Positions 41,668 to 50,446 of a stretch of DNA of 64,000 nt are shown here, in pieces. The DNA comes from Blautia sp. BIOML-A1. GTDB taxonomy: Bacteria; Bacillota; Clostridia; Lachnospirales; Lachnospiraceae. The position numbers were made by a program, and so were the translations under genes. Position 1 is the stretch's first letter, and every line of letters starts with the position of its first letter. The DNA lies in contig NZ_WWVR01000004.1 in assembly GCF_009883055.1 (NCBI RefSeq), forward strand, positions 1-64,000. Direction: 5' to 3'. Under the pieces are notes generated by a model, which saw nothing but the letters and a program-made list of their open reading frames with translations, did not search any database and was not told the origin of the DNA.

Positions 41668-42897
41668 TTATTTGCTTAAGGATTTGTCTGTTCCGTAGAG
41701 ACCATCCCAAACGATTTCACGGTAGCGTACCGGATCGGTGTCACCTTCTGTGGAAATTACAAGAACGTTGGAGTTCTCATCCAGCTTCAGGGCTTCCTTG
41801 AGATCTTTTGCGTCTTCATCATGAAGAGCGGTGTAGCACAGACCGAGCGGAACAGATCCGGATTCACCGGAAACAATACGAGGATCATTACCGAGCGGAT
41901 TAGCGTAGATTCTGGTTGCTTTTGCACTCATCCAGTCCGGGCAGGATGCGAATACAGAAACATGATTTCTGAGGATGTCCCATCCGATAGTGTTCGCTTC
42001 GCCACATGCAAGACCTGCCATGATGGTTTCGAGGTCGCCGCCTACGTTAACAAGTTCACCGGATTCTTTCATAGCGGAGCGATACAGACAGTCAGCAGCA
42101 CTTGCTTCGCAGACAACCATAACCGGTGGGTTTTCTTTGTATTTGTGAGCAAAATATCCTACAACAGCTCCGGCAAGGGAACCAACACCTGCCTGAACAA
42201 ATACATGTGTCGGATGATCGATTCCGGCTTCTTTAAGCTGCTGATCAGCTTCCATAACCATAGTTCCGTATCCCTGCATGATCCATGATGGGATTTCTTC
42301 ATATCCGTCCCAGGCAGTATCCTGAACGATAATACCATGCTCCGTCTTTGCAGCTTCAGCGGCAGCCATTCTTACGCAGTCATCATAGTTGACTTCTTCG
42401 ATCGTAACTGTAGCGCCCTCTTTGGCGATGTTGTCAAAACGTGTTTTGGTTGTTCCTTTCGGCATACGTACAACAGCTTTCTGTCCAAGACGGTTGGCAG
42501 CCCATGCAACTCCGCGTCCGTGGTTTCCGTCAGTTGCTGTGAAGAAGGTGGCCTGTCCGAATTCTTTTCTTAATTCTTCGGAAGAGAGGACAGCATATGG
42601 AAGCTCGCTGATGTCTTTACCAACTTCTTTGGCGATGTAACGTCCCATTGCGTAGGAACCACCAAGAACCTTAAAAGCGTTCAGTCCGAAACGATAGGAC
42701 TCATCCTTACAGTGGATGCTCTTAACACCCAGATAGGATGCCAGTTCAGCAAGATCCTGAAGAGGAGTTACTGTGTACTGCGGGAAACTTTTGTGAAATT
42801 CATTAGCTTTCTTCACGTTGTCCTCGGACATTAACTCAAGATGCTTGTCATCTGATTTGGCAACGTGATTGACAGTCCATTTTAAACCTTCTGTCAT
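41668..42897 (-). CDS. ygeX: 2,3-Diaminopropionate ammonia-lyase
   Basis: A 409-residue PLP-dependent enzyme that converts 2,3-diaminopropionate to pyruvate and two ammonia. The Schiff-base Lys is Lys76 in GLNAFKVLGG, matching the Lys of E. coli YgeX. TATDGNHGRGVAWAA is the substrate/phosphate loop, and VFVQAGVGSLAGAVVG is the glycine-rich phosphate-binding loop. In the purine island it gives the final carbon product, pyruvate, which nifJ can oxidise. It is the first gene of the leftward ygeX-ygeY transcript, and AAGGAGGG lies upstream. Codon bias indicates high expression. Confidence 0.95.
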   Translation of the reverse strand: MTEGLKWTVNHVAKSDDKHLELMSEDNVKKANEFHKSFPQYTVTPLQDLAELASYLGVKSIHCKDESYRFGLNAFKVLGGSYAMGRYIAKEVGKDISELPYAVLSSEELRKEFGQATFFTATDGNHGRGVAWAANRLGQKAVVRMPKGTTKTRFDNIAKEGATVTIEEVNYDDCVRMAAAEAAKTEHGIIVQDTAWDGYEEIPSWIMQGYGTMVMEADQQLKEAGIDHPTHVFVQAGVGSLAGAVVGYFAHKYKENPPVMVVCEASAADCLYRSAMKESGELVNVGGDLETIMAGLACGEANTIGWDILRNHVSVFASCPDWMSAKATRIYANPLGNDPRIVSGESGSVPLGLCYTALHDEDAKDLKEALKLDENSNVLVISTEGDTDPVRYREIVWDGLYGTDKSLSK

Positions 42898-42961
42898 GAG
42901 AAAAACCCTCCTTAAAAAATTTATTTTGAACTCATAATTATTGCCTGCTTTTCATGCTTCT

Positions 42962-42989
42962 ATCATATCATAAATTGGAGATTTTGCAA
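42962..42989 (-). promoter_or_regulatory. Promoter for ygeX-ygeY
   Basis: On the minus strand TTGCAA (42989-42984) and TATGAT (42967-42962) are 16 bases apart, with a TGA extended -10. The leader is about 58 bases. Confidence 0.6.
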
Positions 42990-43056
42990 TAGGAAATACA
43001 AAAATTTTTAGGTTTTTACAAAAAAAGTTAGTGATTCAGAAAAAAAGTGGTGCTCA

Positions 43057-43085
43057 TTGAAATAAAAGCAGGTGTATGATAAAAT
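43057..43085 (+). promoter_or_regulatory. Promoter for the DUF1015 gene
   Basis: TTGAAA (43057-43062) and TAAAAT (43080-43085) are 17 bases apart, with a TGA extended -10. It diverges from the ygeX promoter 70 bases away. Confidence 0.65.
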
Positions 43086-43133
43086 AAACCTATATTTTAC
43101 ACACGAAATTTTAAAGCACAAAGGAGAATTGAC

Positions 43134-44378
43134 ATGGCTATTTTTCAGGCATTTTGTGCACTCAGACCAGTCCCTGACAAGGCGGCGCGGGTAGCGGCAC
43201 TTCCATATGATGTAGTAACACGAGAAGAGGCGAAGGCGATTGGAGATCAGAACCCGGATTCCTTCCTTCATGTAGACCGTGCGGAGATGGATCTTCCGGA
43301 GAACACAGATCTTTATGATCCGAAGGTTTATTACAAAGCGAGAGAAAACCTTGCAGATATGGAAAGAAACGGAGTTATGGTCCAGGACGAGACACCGTGC
43401 TACTACATTTATGAACTGACGCGTAAGGGCAGGACACAGACAGGTCTGGTTGGCTGTTGCTCTATTGATGATTATCTGAATGATGTGGTTAAGAAGCATG
43501 AACTCACCAGAGAGGATAAGGAGCAGGATCGTATCCGCCATGTAGATGTGTGCGACGCCAATACCGGCCCGATCTACCTTGCCTGCAAATATCCGCAGGA
43601 GCTGCTTGATCTGATGGAGAACTGGAAGGCTTCCCACGATGCAGTCTATGATTTTGTAGCAGAGGATGAGATTGGTCATCGTGTCTGGGTGATTGATGGG
43701 GAAGCAGAGAAGAAGCTTATCAAAGAGCAGTTTGGAAATATTCCTTCTGTATATATAGCTGATGGACATCACAGAGCGGCCTCAGCAGTCAAGGTGGGAC
43801 TTAAGAGGAGACAGGAACATCCGGATTATGACGGAAGTGAGGAATTTAACTACTTCCTCTCTGTAGTATTTCCGTATGACCAGCTGACGATTCTTTCTTA
43901 TAACAGAGTGGTCCGTGATCTGAACGGAATGGATGAGCATGCATTTGTTGCGAGTCTGAAATTTAATTTTGAATTGATGATCATGCCGGGATTTCCGTGC
44001 AAGCCGGTTGAGAAACACTGTATGGGAATGTATGTCGGAGGAAACTGGTATCATCTTAAAGCCTGGGAGGATGTTTATGCGAAGAAGGATGTGGTAGGTC
44101 AGCTGGATGTTTCCGTCCTTCAGGAAAAAGTTCTCTCCCCGATTCTTGGAATCAGGGATCCGCGTACAGATGAGAGGATCCGCTTCGTGGGGGGAAGTCA
44201 TAAGCTCAGAGAACTGGCAGAGATCGCAGATAAGACAGATGGAGTGGCTTTTGCCATGTATCCGACATCAATGGAAGATCTGATGCAGATCGCGGACGAG
44301 GGTAAGTTGATGCCGCCGAAGTCCACCTGGTTCGAGCCAAAGCTTCGAAGCGGCCTTTTTATTCATAAGCTTTCCTGA
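43134..44378 (+). CDS. DUF1015 family protein
   Basis: A 414-residue cytoplasmic protein of the DUF1015 family. The N-terminal AALPYDVVTREEAKAIG, the FLHVDRAE segment, YVIYELTRKG-like region (YYIYELTRKGRTQTG, about residues 99-113) and YIADGHHRAASAVKVG (about 207-222) are family hallmarks; the DGHHR motif resembles ParB/sulfiredoxin-like phosphotransfer sites. An archaeal member is an ADP-dependent serine kinase, so a small-molecule kinase role is possible but unproven here. It is transcribed divergently from ygeX. Its contribution to purine metabolism, if any, is unknown. Confidence 0.82.
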   Translation: MAIFQAFCALRPVPDKAARVAALPYDVVTREEAKAIGDQNPDSFLHVDRAEMDLPENTDLYDPKVYYKARENLADMERNGVMVQDETPCYYIYELTRKGRTQTGLVGCCSIDDYLNDVVKKHELTREDKEQDRIRHVDVCDANTGPIYLACKYPQELLDLMENWKASHDAVYDFVAEDEIGHRVWVIDGEAEKKLIKEQFGNIPSVYIADGHHRAASAVKVGLKRRQEHPDYDGSEEFNYFLSVVFPYDQLTILSYNRVVRDLNGMDEHAFVASLKFNFELMIMPGFPCKPVEKHCMGMYVGGNWYHLKAWEDVYAKKDVVGQLDVSVLQEKVLSPILGIRDPRTDERIRFVGGSHKLRELAEIADKTDGVAFAMYPTSMEDLMQIADEGKLMPPKSTWFEPKLRSGLFIHKLS

Positions 44379-44456
44379 GACAGCCTGAAACAGAAGTCGG
44401 ATAAGTAATACCAATTTATATCAACAAAATAAAACAGAAAAGAGGAGGACTTTTTT

Positions 44457-45671
44457 ATGGGACTGATCAAAGCAGCTTTAGGTTCCGCAGGCGGTGTTCT
44501 GGCGGACCAGTGGAAAGAGTATTTTTACTGTGAATCCATGCCGGCGGATGTGCTGGTGACCAAGGCGCACAAGAAGGTATCCGGAAGGTCATCGAATAAG
44601 CATGGTTCTGAGAATATCATCTCAAATGGTTCAGTGATCGCAGTCAATGACGGACAGTGTATGCTGATCGTGGAGCAGGGCAAGGTTGTAGATGTGTGTG
44701 CAGAACCCGGAGAATATACATATGATACTTCCTCAGAGCCATCCATCTTCTGCGGAGGACTGGGAGCCGGTGTCAAGGCAGCTTTCCAGCAGGTTGGCAA
44801 GCGTTTTACCTTTGGCGGAGAACCACCGAAGGATCAGAGAGTTTATTTTATCAATACCAAGGAGCTTGTCGGAAACAAATACGGTACACCAAATCCGGTT
44901 CCGTTCCGCGTGGTGGATATGAATATCGGTCTGGATATGGATATTACGATCAGATGCTTCGGAGAATACAGTTATCAGATTGCCAATCCGGTTCTTTTCT
45001 ATACAAATGTATGTGGTAATGTGGAGCAGGATTATACCAGAGAAGAGATTGACGGACAGCTCAAGAGCGAACTTATGACAGCTCTGCAGCCTGCTTTTGC
45101 AAAAATTTCAGAGATGGGAATCCGATACAGTGCACTTCCGGGACATACACAGGAACTTTCTGACGTATTAAATAAAGTACTCTCTGATAAATGGGATAAT
45201 CTCAGAGGAATCCGCATCGTCTCTCTTGGTGTATCCAGCGTGAAAGCTTCCGAGGAAGACGAAGCTATGATCAAGGAACTGCAGAGAAATGCTGTCTTCC
45301 GAAATCCTACAATGGCGGCAGCACAGATGGTCGGTGCCCAGGCGAGTGCGATGCAGTCTGCTGCCTCAAACGAAAAGACAGGGCCTGCGATGGCTTTTGC
45401 GGCAATGAATATGGCAGCGAATGTCGGAGGTGCGAATGCACAAAACCTTTTTACCATGGGACAGCAGCAGGCTGCCCAGGCACAGCCAATGCAGCCGTCA
45501 GCACCAGCACCAGTGCCGCAGGCAGAGTGGACCTGTAGCTGCGGAACGGTGAATACAGGCAAATTCTGTTCTGAATGTGGAAGTCCGCGTCCGGCAGGAC
45601 CATGGACCTGTAGCTGCGGAACAGTGAATACAGGTAAATTCTGTTCCGAATGCGGCAAACCGAGACCATAA
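44457..45671 (+). CDS. SPFH/Band-7-like protein with C-terminal double zinc ribbon (YdjI-like)
   Basis: A 404-residue protein. Residues about 1-280 resemble the SPFH domain of YdjI and virion-core-like proteins: MGLIKAALGSAGG, the FYCESMPADVLVTKA segment, and VQDYTREEI-like (VEQDYTREEIDGQLKSEL). An Ala/Met/Gln-rich linker follows, then two nearly identical zinc ribbons with Cys pairs in CSCGTVN and CSECG. No membrane helix is evident. It opens a three-gene set with a zinc-ribbon membrane protein and a TPM-domain protein, similar to the B. subtilis pspA-ydjGHI locus linked to envelope stress. The role in membrane organisation is inferred. Confidence 0.8.
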   Translation: MGLIKAALGSAGGVLADQWKEYFYCESMPADVLVTKAHKKVSGRSSNKHGSENIISNGSVIAVNDGQCMLIVEQGKVVDVCAEPGEYTYDTSSEPSIFCGGLGAGVKAAFQQVGKRFTFGGEPPKDQRVYFINTKELVGNKYGTPNPVPFRVVDMNIGLDMDITIRCFGEYSYQIANPVLFYTNVCGNVEQDYTREEIDGQLKSELMTALQPAFAKISEMGIRYSALPGHTQELSDVLNKVLSDKWDNLRGIRIVSLGVSSVKASEEDEAMIKELQRNAVFRNPTMAAAQMVGAQASAMQSAASNEKTGPAMAFAAMNMAANVGGANAQNLFTMGQQQAAQAQPMQPSAPAPVPQAEWTCSCGTVNTGKFCSECGSPRPAGPWTCSCGTVNTGKFCSECGKPRP

Positions 45672-45690
45672 GAGAAAGGGGCACAGGTTT

Positions 45691-46791
45691 ATGTCCGATA
45701 CTTTAAATTATAAATGTCCAAACTGTTCGGCGGGCCTTGCCTTTGACAGTAAATCACAGAAGATGAAATGTGAATACTGCGGGAAGACGTATTCACTGGA
45801 TGAACTGGATAAGATCGAGGAACAGGCCGAAGACGTAAAGGAAGTGAAGGGAGATCACTGGGAGGGATTTGAGCCGGAGCAGTGGCAGTCGGACGAGAAG
45901 GCAAATATGGCTGTCTGGAGCTGCCCCTCCTGCGGTGCTGAGATTCTGGCAGAAAAGACAACAGGAGCTACGGTGTGTCCTTATTGCGATAATCCGATGA
46001 TCATGCCGGAGCAGTTCAAAGACAGTTACCGCCCGGATTATATCATTCCGTTCCAAAAATCTAAGAAAGAAGCTGTTGAAGCACTTAAGAAGCATTACGA
46101 GGGAAAGCCTCTGCTCCCAAAGATATTTAAGGAGCAGAACCATCTGGAAGAGATAAAGGCAGTGTATGTTCCATTCTGGCTGTTTGATCTGGATACGGCG
46201 GGCCGTTTCCGCTACGAAGCGACCAGGACCCGTATCTGGGATGATGAGGATTATACATATACAGAAACCAAATTCTATCATGTTGTCCGTTCCGGGAAGA
46301 TGAAATTTGAAAAAATTCCCGTAGATGGTTCCAGGACTATTGATGATACGACAATGGAAGCGATCGAGCCGTATGATTACAAGGATCTGACAGAGTTCGA
46401 TTTTTCCTATCTTTCCGGTTATCTGGCGGACAAATATGACCAGGAACCGGATGATCTCACGGAACGTGTCTATGAACGAATGGAGAAGAGTGTCAAAGAC
46501 AGCTTCGAAAAGACAGTTTATGGATATGCGACAGTGGTACCCAAACAGGAGAAGATCACCGTAACCGGAAAAGGTAAGGTTAAGTATGCACTGTTCCCGG
46601 TCTGGTTCCTGAATACAAAGTGGAATGGCAAAAATTATTCCTTTGCAATGAATGGACAGACAGGGCATCTGATCGGTGACCTTCCTGTTGCCGGGAAGCT
46701 GGCAGTTAAATACTGGTTCAGGCATCACATTCCACTGACCGTTCTGGCGGTGGCAGCAGTTACACTTCTGCGATTACTGGGGGTGATGTAG
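45691..46791 (+). CDS. Zinc-ribbon protein with C-terminal membrane segment (YdjG-like)
   Basis: A 366-residue protein. Two zinc-binding pairs open it: CPNCSAG with CEYCGKTY (residues about 9-34), and CPSCGAE with CPYCDNP (about 77-100). A long middle domain contains YVPFWLFDL and FPVWFLNTKWNGK, typical of TFIIB-type zinc-ribbon proteins in this context. A single membrane helix lies at about residues 343-364, so it is tail-anchored with the bulk in the cytoplasm. It sits 19 bases after the SPFH gene and abuts the TPM gene, indicating one operon. The function is unproven. Confidence 0.78.
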   Translation: MSDTLNYKCPNCSAGLAFDSKSQKMKCEYCGKTYSLDELDKIEEQAEDVKEVKGDHWEGFEPEQWQSDEKANMAVWSCPSCGAEILAEKTTGATVCPYCDNPMIMPEQFKDSYRPDYIIPFQKSKKEAVEALKKHYEGKPLLPKIFKEQNHLEEIKAVYVPFWLFDLDTAGRFRYEATRTRIWDDEDYTYTETKFYHVVRSGKMKFEKIPVDGSRTIDDTTMEAIEPYDYKDLTEFDFSYLSGYLADKYDQEPDDLTERVYERMEKSVKDSFEKTVYGYATVVPKQEKITVTGKGKVKYALFPVWFLNTKWNGKNYSFAMNGQTGHLIGDLPVAGKLAVKYWFRHHIPLTVLAVAAVTLLRLLGVM

Positions 46792-47631
46792 ATGAGAAGA
46801 ATGGGATGGATGCTGACAGTAATTCTTTTGTGTCTGGGGCTTATGATGCCGTTTTCTGTGTCTGCATCCCCGGAGACGGATACGGCAGACACAGAAGAGA
46901 TTTCCTGGGTATTTGATGATTACGGGCTTCTGGATGAGACAGAGCAGACACAGCTGAACCAGGAACTGGCAGATATTTATGACGAATACGGATATGATGC
47001 AGTACTGCTGATCTCACCTGATATCGGTGAGGAGGAAGATTACAGACAGTATGCGGCAGAGTTTATGCAGGAAAACGACATTGGCTATGGTGATACGCAT
47101 GAGGGAATGTGTATTTTTCATCAGCCGGATACCAGAAATATCACGATTGTATTTCGAGGAGACACACAGAAGGATTTCTCAACGAGTGTGCAGGATGAAA
47201 TGCTAGATAACTGCAAAGTGTATCTCAAGGCAGATGATCCGGTGGGCGGCTATCAGTCGCTGATCCGTAATCTGAGAAGTGGTCTTGACAGAATCAGTGA
47301 AGGCAGGAAGGTACGTCCGCTGGATATGCAGGAGAGCTCTTTTGCAGGGATTTTTCTGTCAGATCTGTTCCTGTGCTTCCTGATTATGGCAATCCCGACA
47401 GGGCTTATGACCTGGAGGCAGTTTCGCAAAATGAAAACAAGAGTGCAGCAGACAGATGCAGATGCCTACACCGCGGATGGCGGATTGGAACTTCATGAAC
47501 AGAAAGATCTGTTTTTGTACAGTACTGTCAGTCAGAGTGCCAAACCAAAGAAGGATGATAATAATGATGGAAGTTCCGGAAGTTTCTCCAGTGGAGGAGA
47601 GAGCTTTTCTGGATCGAGCAGTGATTACTGA
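46792..47631 (+). CDS. TPM-domain protein (YgcG/YdjH-like)
   Basis: A 279-residue protein with a signal peptide or N-terminal anchor (residues 1-26, ending VSASPET), an extracytoplasmic TPM domain (about 35-165; VFDDYGLLDETEQTQLNQEL is the classic start), a membrane helix at about 184-205, and a Ser/Gly-rich tail with SSGSFSSGGESFSGSSSDY, common in this family. It starts at the base after the preceding stop. TPM proteins are linked to photosystem repair in plants and to envelope functions in bacteria. With the two genes before it, it forms a conserved-looking module. A terminator follows. Confidence 0.82.
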   Translation: MRRMGWMLTVILLCLGLMMPFSVSASPETDTADTEEISWVFDDYGLLDETEQTQLNQELADIYDEYGYDAVLLISPDIGEEEDYRQYAAEFMQENDIGYGDTHEGMCIFHQPDTRNITIVFRGDTQKDFSTSVQDEMLDNCKVYLKADDPVGGYQSLIRNLRSGLDRISEGRKVRPLDMQESSFAGIFLSDLFLCFLIMAIPTGLMTWRQFRKMKTRVQQTDADAYTADGGLELHEQKDLFLYSTVSQSAKPKKDDNNDGSSGSFSSGGESFSGSSSDY

Positions 47632-47655
47632 TTGGAAATAATAAACGAAGATGTT

Positions 47656-47686
47656 CAAAAAGCAGTCCGTGAAGGGCTGCTTTTTG
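47656..47686 (+). terminator. Intrinsic terminator after the TPM gene
   Basis: AAAAAGCAGTCC pairs with GGGCTGCTTTTT around a GTGAA loop. The gap that follows, 47687-47888, is AT-rich and I see nothing else in it. Confidence 0.85.
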
Positions 47687-47888
47687 AGTATGCAAAACAT
47701 TTTGGAAAGATATGGGCTGCAGGAAATATTTCAAAAAATGTTATACATATCTAAAATGCAATAAAATGCACAACAAACAGAGAAAAAACTTGTCAAAAAT
47801 CCGACAATGTACAAATAAAAATACAATAACTGGGGAAAATGCACAAAAAACATGAAAAAATATACGTATTTGTTGAAGAAATGAGAGA

Positions 47889-47916
47889 TTGTATTTTGAT
47901 GCGTGTATGATATAAT
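47889..47916 (+). promoter_or_regulatory. Promoter for the antiporter gene
   Basis: TTGTAT (47889-47894) and TATAAT (47911-47916) are 16 bases apart. The -10 box lies inside a longer in-frame reading, so translation must begin downstream. Confidence 0.65.
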
Positions 47917-47953
47917 TCAACTGCTTAAAAAATTAAACGAGGGGGCGACAGTT

Positions 47954-49390
47954 TTGAAAAAAGTAGTAACATTTTTTGGAATGCTGCTGACGATGCTGCT
48001 TGCCTGTCCGACAGGTGTATGGGCTGCCGGAGAGGATACTACAGCACAGGTGCCGGTCTGGCTCTGCATTCCGTTTGCAGGACTTCTGCTCTGCATTGCA
48101 ATCATGCCGCTGATCAAAGCAGAATGGTGGGAGGCACATCAGCCGCATGTGGTACTTATGTGGATCGTACTGATGATCATTCCTTTTGCGGTTGTTTATG
48201 GAGCAGGTGATGCTGCTGAAACAGTTCTGGACTGTATCATAAATGACTATCTTACTTTTATTGTACTTCTTTTTGGACTTTTCTGTGTATCAGGAAATAT
48301 TACCATGGAGGGCGACTTTGCCGGTTCTCCGCGAGTTAACGTATGCCTTCTGGCATTTGGTACGCTGTTATCCAGCTGTATTGGAACAACGGGTGCCAGT
48401 ATGCTGATGGTACGTCCGGTGATCAAGATGAATTCCTGGAGAAAAAGAAAAAGCCATATCATGGTGTTCTTTATCTTTATGGTGTCCAATATGGGCGGCT
48501 GCCTGACACCGATCGGAGACCCGCCGCTTCTGATGGGATTTATGCGAGGAGTACCATTCTTCTGGAGTCTGCATCTTTTCCCGGTACTGCTCTTTAATAT
48601 GGTGATCCTGTTGTTTGTTTTCTATCATGTAGATAAGCTTGCATATCGTAAAGATATCGCACAGGGTCGTAAACCGGACATCTCCAAACCGGGTACCGAA
48701 TTCCATATCGATGGACTTCATAACATTGTCTTTCTGATCATGATCGTGGCAGCAGTTATCTTAAGTGGTGTTCTTCCGGGACTTCCTGCATTCCAGAACG
48801 CAGAAGGTGCAGTAAAGGGTATTCGTATCCTGGGAGAAGTGACACTGACTTTCCCGGCTCTGATTGAAGTTATTATGATCCTTCTTGCTGCATTTTTGTC
48901 CTTTAAGACAACAGACAAGAGTATCCGCAGAAGAAACCACTTTACCTGGGGAGCTATAAAGGAGGTTGCAGTATTATTTATTGGTATTTTTATCACCATG
49001 CAGCCGGCACTTATGCTTCTGAAAGCACTTGGACCGAAGATCGGGCTTTATAAACCGCTGGAAATGTTCTGGGCTACCGGTGCACTGTCCAGTTTTCTGG
49101 ATAATACCCCGACCTATCTGGTATTCCTTACCACAGCAGGAACCCTTGGTTTTATGAACGGAGTTACCACAAGCCTTGGTACAATTCCGGTAAAACTGCT
49201 CTCAGCAATTTCATGTGGTGCTGTATTTATGGGTGCAAATACCTACATTGGAAATGCACCGAACTTTATGGTTAAAGCTATTTCTGACGAGAACGGTGTG
49301 AATATGCCGTCTTTCTTCGGATACATTCTGTGGTCACTGGTATTTCTTGTTCCGGTATTTATCCTGGATATGCTTGTGTTCTTTATGTAA
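47954..49390 (+). CDS. Sodium:proton antiporter, NhaD / citrate-transporter-like (IT superfamily)
   Basis: A 478-residue polytopic membrane protein with about twelve segments and an N-terminal signal-like helix. SNMGGCLTPIGDPPLLMGF (about residues 176-194) and SSFLDNTPTYLVFL (about 378-391), together with NAPNFMVKAI, match the NhaD-type antiporters of the ion transporter superfamily. It probably exchanges Na+ for H+; a carboxylate substrate cannot be excluded. The start is a TTG at 47954, because GAGGGGG is 7 bases upstream and the promoter overlaps any earlier start. It is followed after 12 bases by the cytidylate-kinase-like gene. Confidence 0.82.
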   Translation: MKKVVTFFGMLLTMLLACPTGVWAAGEDTTAQVPVWLCIPFAGLLLCIAIMPLIKAEWWEAHQPHVVLMWIVLMIIPFAVVYGAGDAAETVLDCIINDYLTFIVLLFGLFCVSGNITMEGDFAGSPRVNVCLLAFGTLLSSCIGTTGASMLMVRPVIKMNSWRKRKSHIMVFFIFMVSNMGGCLTPIGDPPLLMGFMRGVPFFWSLHLFPVLLFNMVILLFVFYHVDKLAYRKDIAQGRKPDISKPGTEFHIDGLHNIVFLIMIVAAVILSGVLPGLPAFQNAEGAVKGIRILGEVTLTFPALIEVIMILLAAFLSFKTTDKSIRRRNHFTWGAIKEVAVLFIGIFITMQPALMLLKALGPKIGLYKPLEMFWATGALSSFLDNTPTYLVFLTTAGTLGFMNGVTTSLGTIPVKLLSAISCGAVFMGANTYIGNAPNFMVKAISDENGVNMPSFFGYILWSLVFLVPVFILDMLVFFM

Positions 49391-49402
49391 GGGGGGAGAA
49401 GA

Positions 49403-50404
49403 ATGTCAGAAAAAATAAACAAAGAAATTTATACAAAGCTTGCGACCCGGATCTATGATCTGGATGGAGAAGTTTATCGTGTCCTTGGTTCTTCTCTTGG
49501 ACGTACTTTTACAGGAAACCGCGATACCACGATCCGTACCTTAAGTATGCTGATGTATACGAAGCCGGATGGACATCTGCTTCGAAGTGAACTTGCTCTT
49601 ATCAGTAACATGGCTCGTACTATCAAGGATGACAGTGAGAGAAGCCGCCTGATGACACAGTATGATGAAATTCTCAAAGAAATCGAACAGCTCCCGAATA
49701 TGTTTGGCTCTACAGATATTATGGATGCCGAGCGTGTGGCTTTGAATCTTGCTGCAAGAAGAGAAAAACTTTCAGAGGATGACCACCTTGTGATCTGTAT
49801 CAGCCGTACACAGGGAAGTGCAGGAAACGATATCGGATTTGAACTTGCAGATAATCTTCGTATCAATTACTATGATGTAGAAATCTTTGATCAGGTAATG
49901 AAGCGTCTGGAAGCCGAAAAGGGAGAGGTGCAGGATAAAGAAAACTTTACAGAGTTCAATAAATATGGAAAGAAGACACATGAAGGCCTGAAGGCAAAGT
50001 TAAAAGAACTGAATCGTTATCATGGCCTGAACAAGCAGGATGCAGTATTCTTCAATATGAGTGACCTGATCTGTGACCTTGCCAGAACAGAAGACTGTCT
50101 GATCATGGGTCGATGTGCCGATGCAATCCTTAAGAATAACCATATTCCACACATCAGCATTTTCATCAGCGCACCATTCCAGGTACGTGTTCAGCACGTC
50201 ATGGATGTCCGGAATATGAATATGAAGCAGGCTGTGAAGTTCCTTAAGAAGATGGATAAGCAGCACAGGAAATATTATGAATTTTATAGCGGTGAGAAGT
50301 GGGGGAAACCCGAAAATTACGATCTCTGCATCAACAGTGCCAACTATGGCATCAAGGAAACAATAGATGTGATCAAACGACTTCTTAATCAGCAGACACA
50401 ATAA
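49403..50404 (+). CDS. Cytidylate kinase-like family protein
   Basis: A 333-residue cytoplasmic protein. Residues about 1-125 form a helical N-terminal region of unknown fold. The second part resembles the cytidylate-kinase-like family: VICISRTQGSAGNDIGFELAD (about 129-149) is a degenerate P-loop, LIMGRCADAIL and ISIFISAPFQVRVQHV follow, then an Arg/Lys-rich lid region. The usual GxxGxGKS is replaced by RTQGSAGND, the form found in this family. It is translated 12 bases after the antiporter, suggesting a functional pair. The phosphate acceptor is unknown. It ends at a bidirectional terminator. Confidence 0.78.
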   Translation: MSEKINKEIYTKLATRIYDLDGEVYRVLGSSLGRTFTGNRDTTIRTLSMLMYTKPDGHLLRSELALISNMARTIKDDSERSRLMTQYDEILKEIEQLPNMFGSTDIMDAERVALNLAARREKLSEDDHLVICISRTQGSAGNDIGFELADNLRINYYDVEIFDQVMKRLEAEKGEVQDKENFTEFNKYGKKTHEGLKAKLKELNRYHGLNKQDAVFFNMSDLICDLARTEDCLIMGRCADAILKNNHIPHISIFISAPFQVRVQHVMDVRNMNMKQAVKFLKKMDKQHRKYYEFYSGEKWGKPENYDLCINSANYGIKETIDVIKRLLNQQTQ

Positions 50405-50446
50405 AAACAGGAGGTTGAGAACTTTTGCTCTCAACCTCCTGTTTTT
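50403..50446. terminator. Bidirectional terminator between the kinase-like gene and the PAS/HTH regulator
   Basis: CAGGAGGTTGAGA pairs perfectly with TCTCAACCTCCTG, with T-runs on both strands. Confidence 0.9.
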
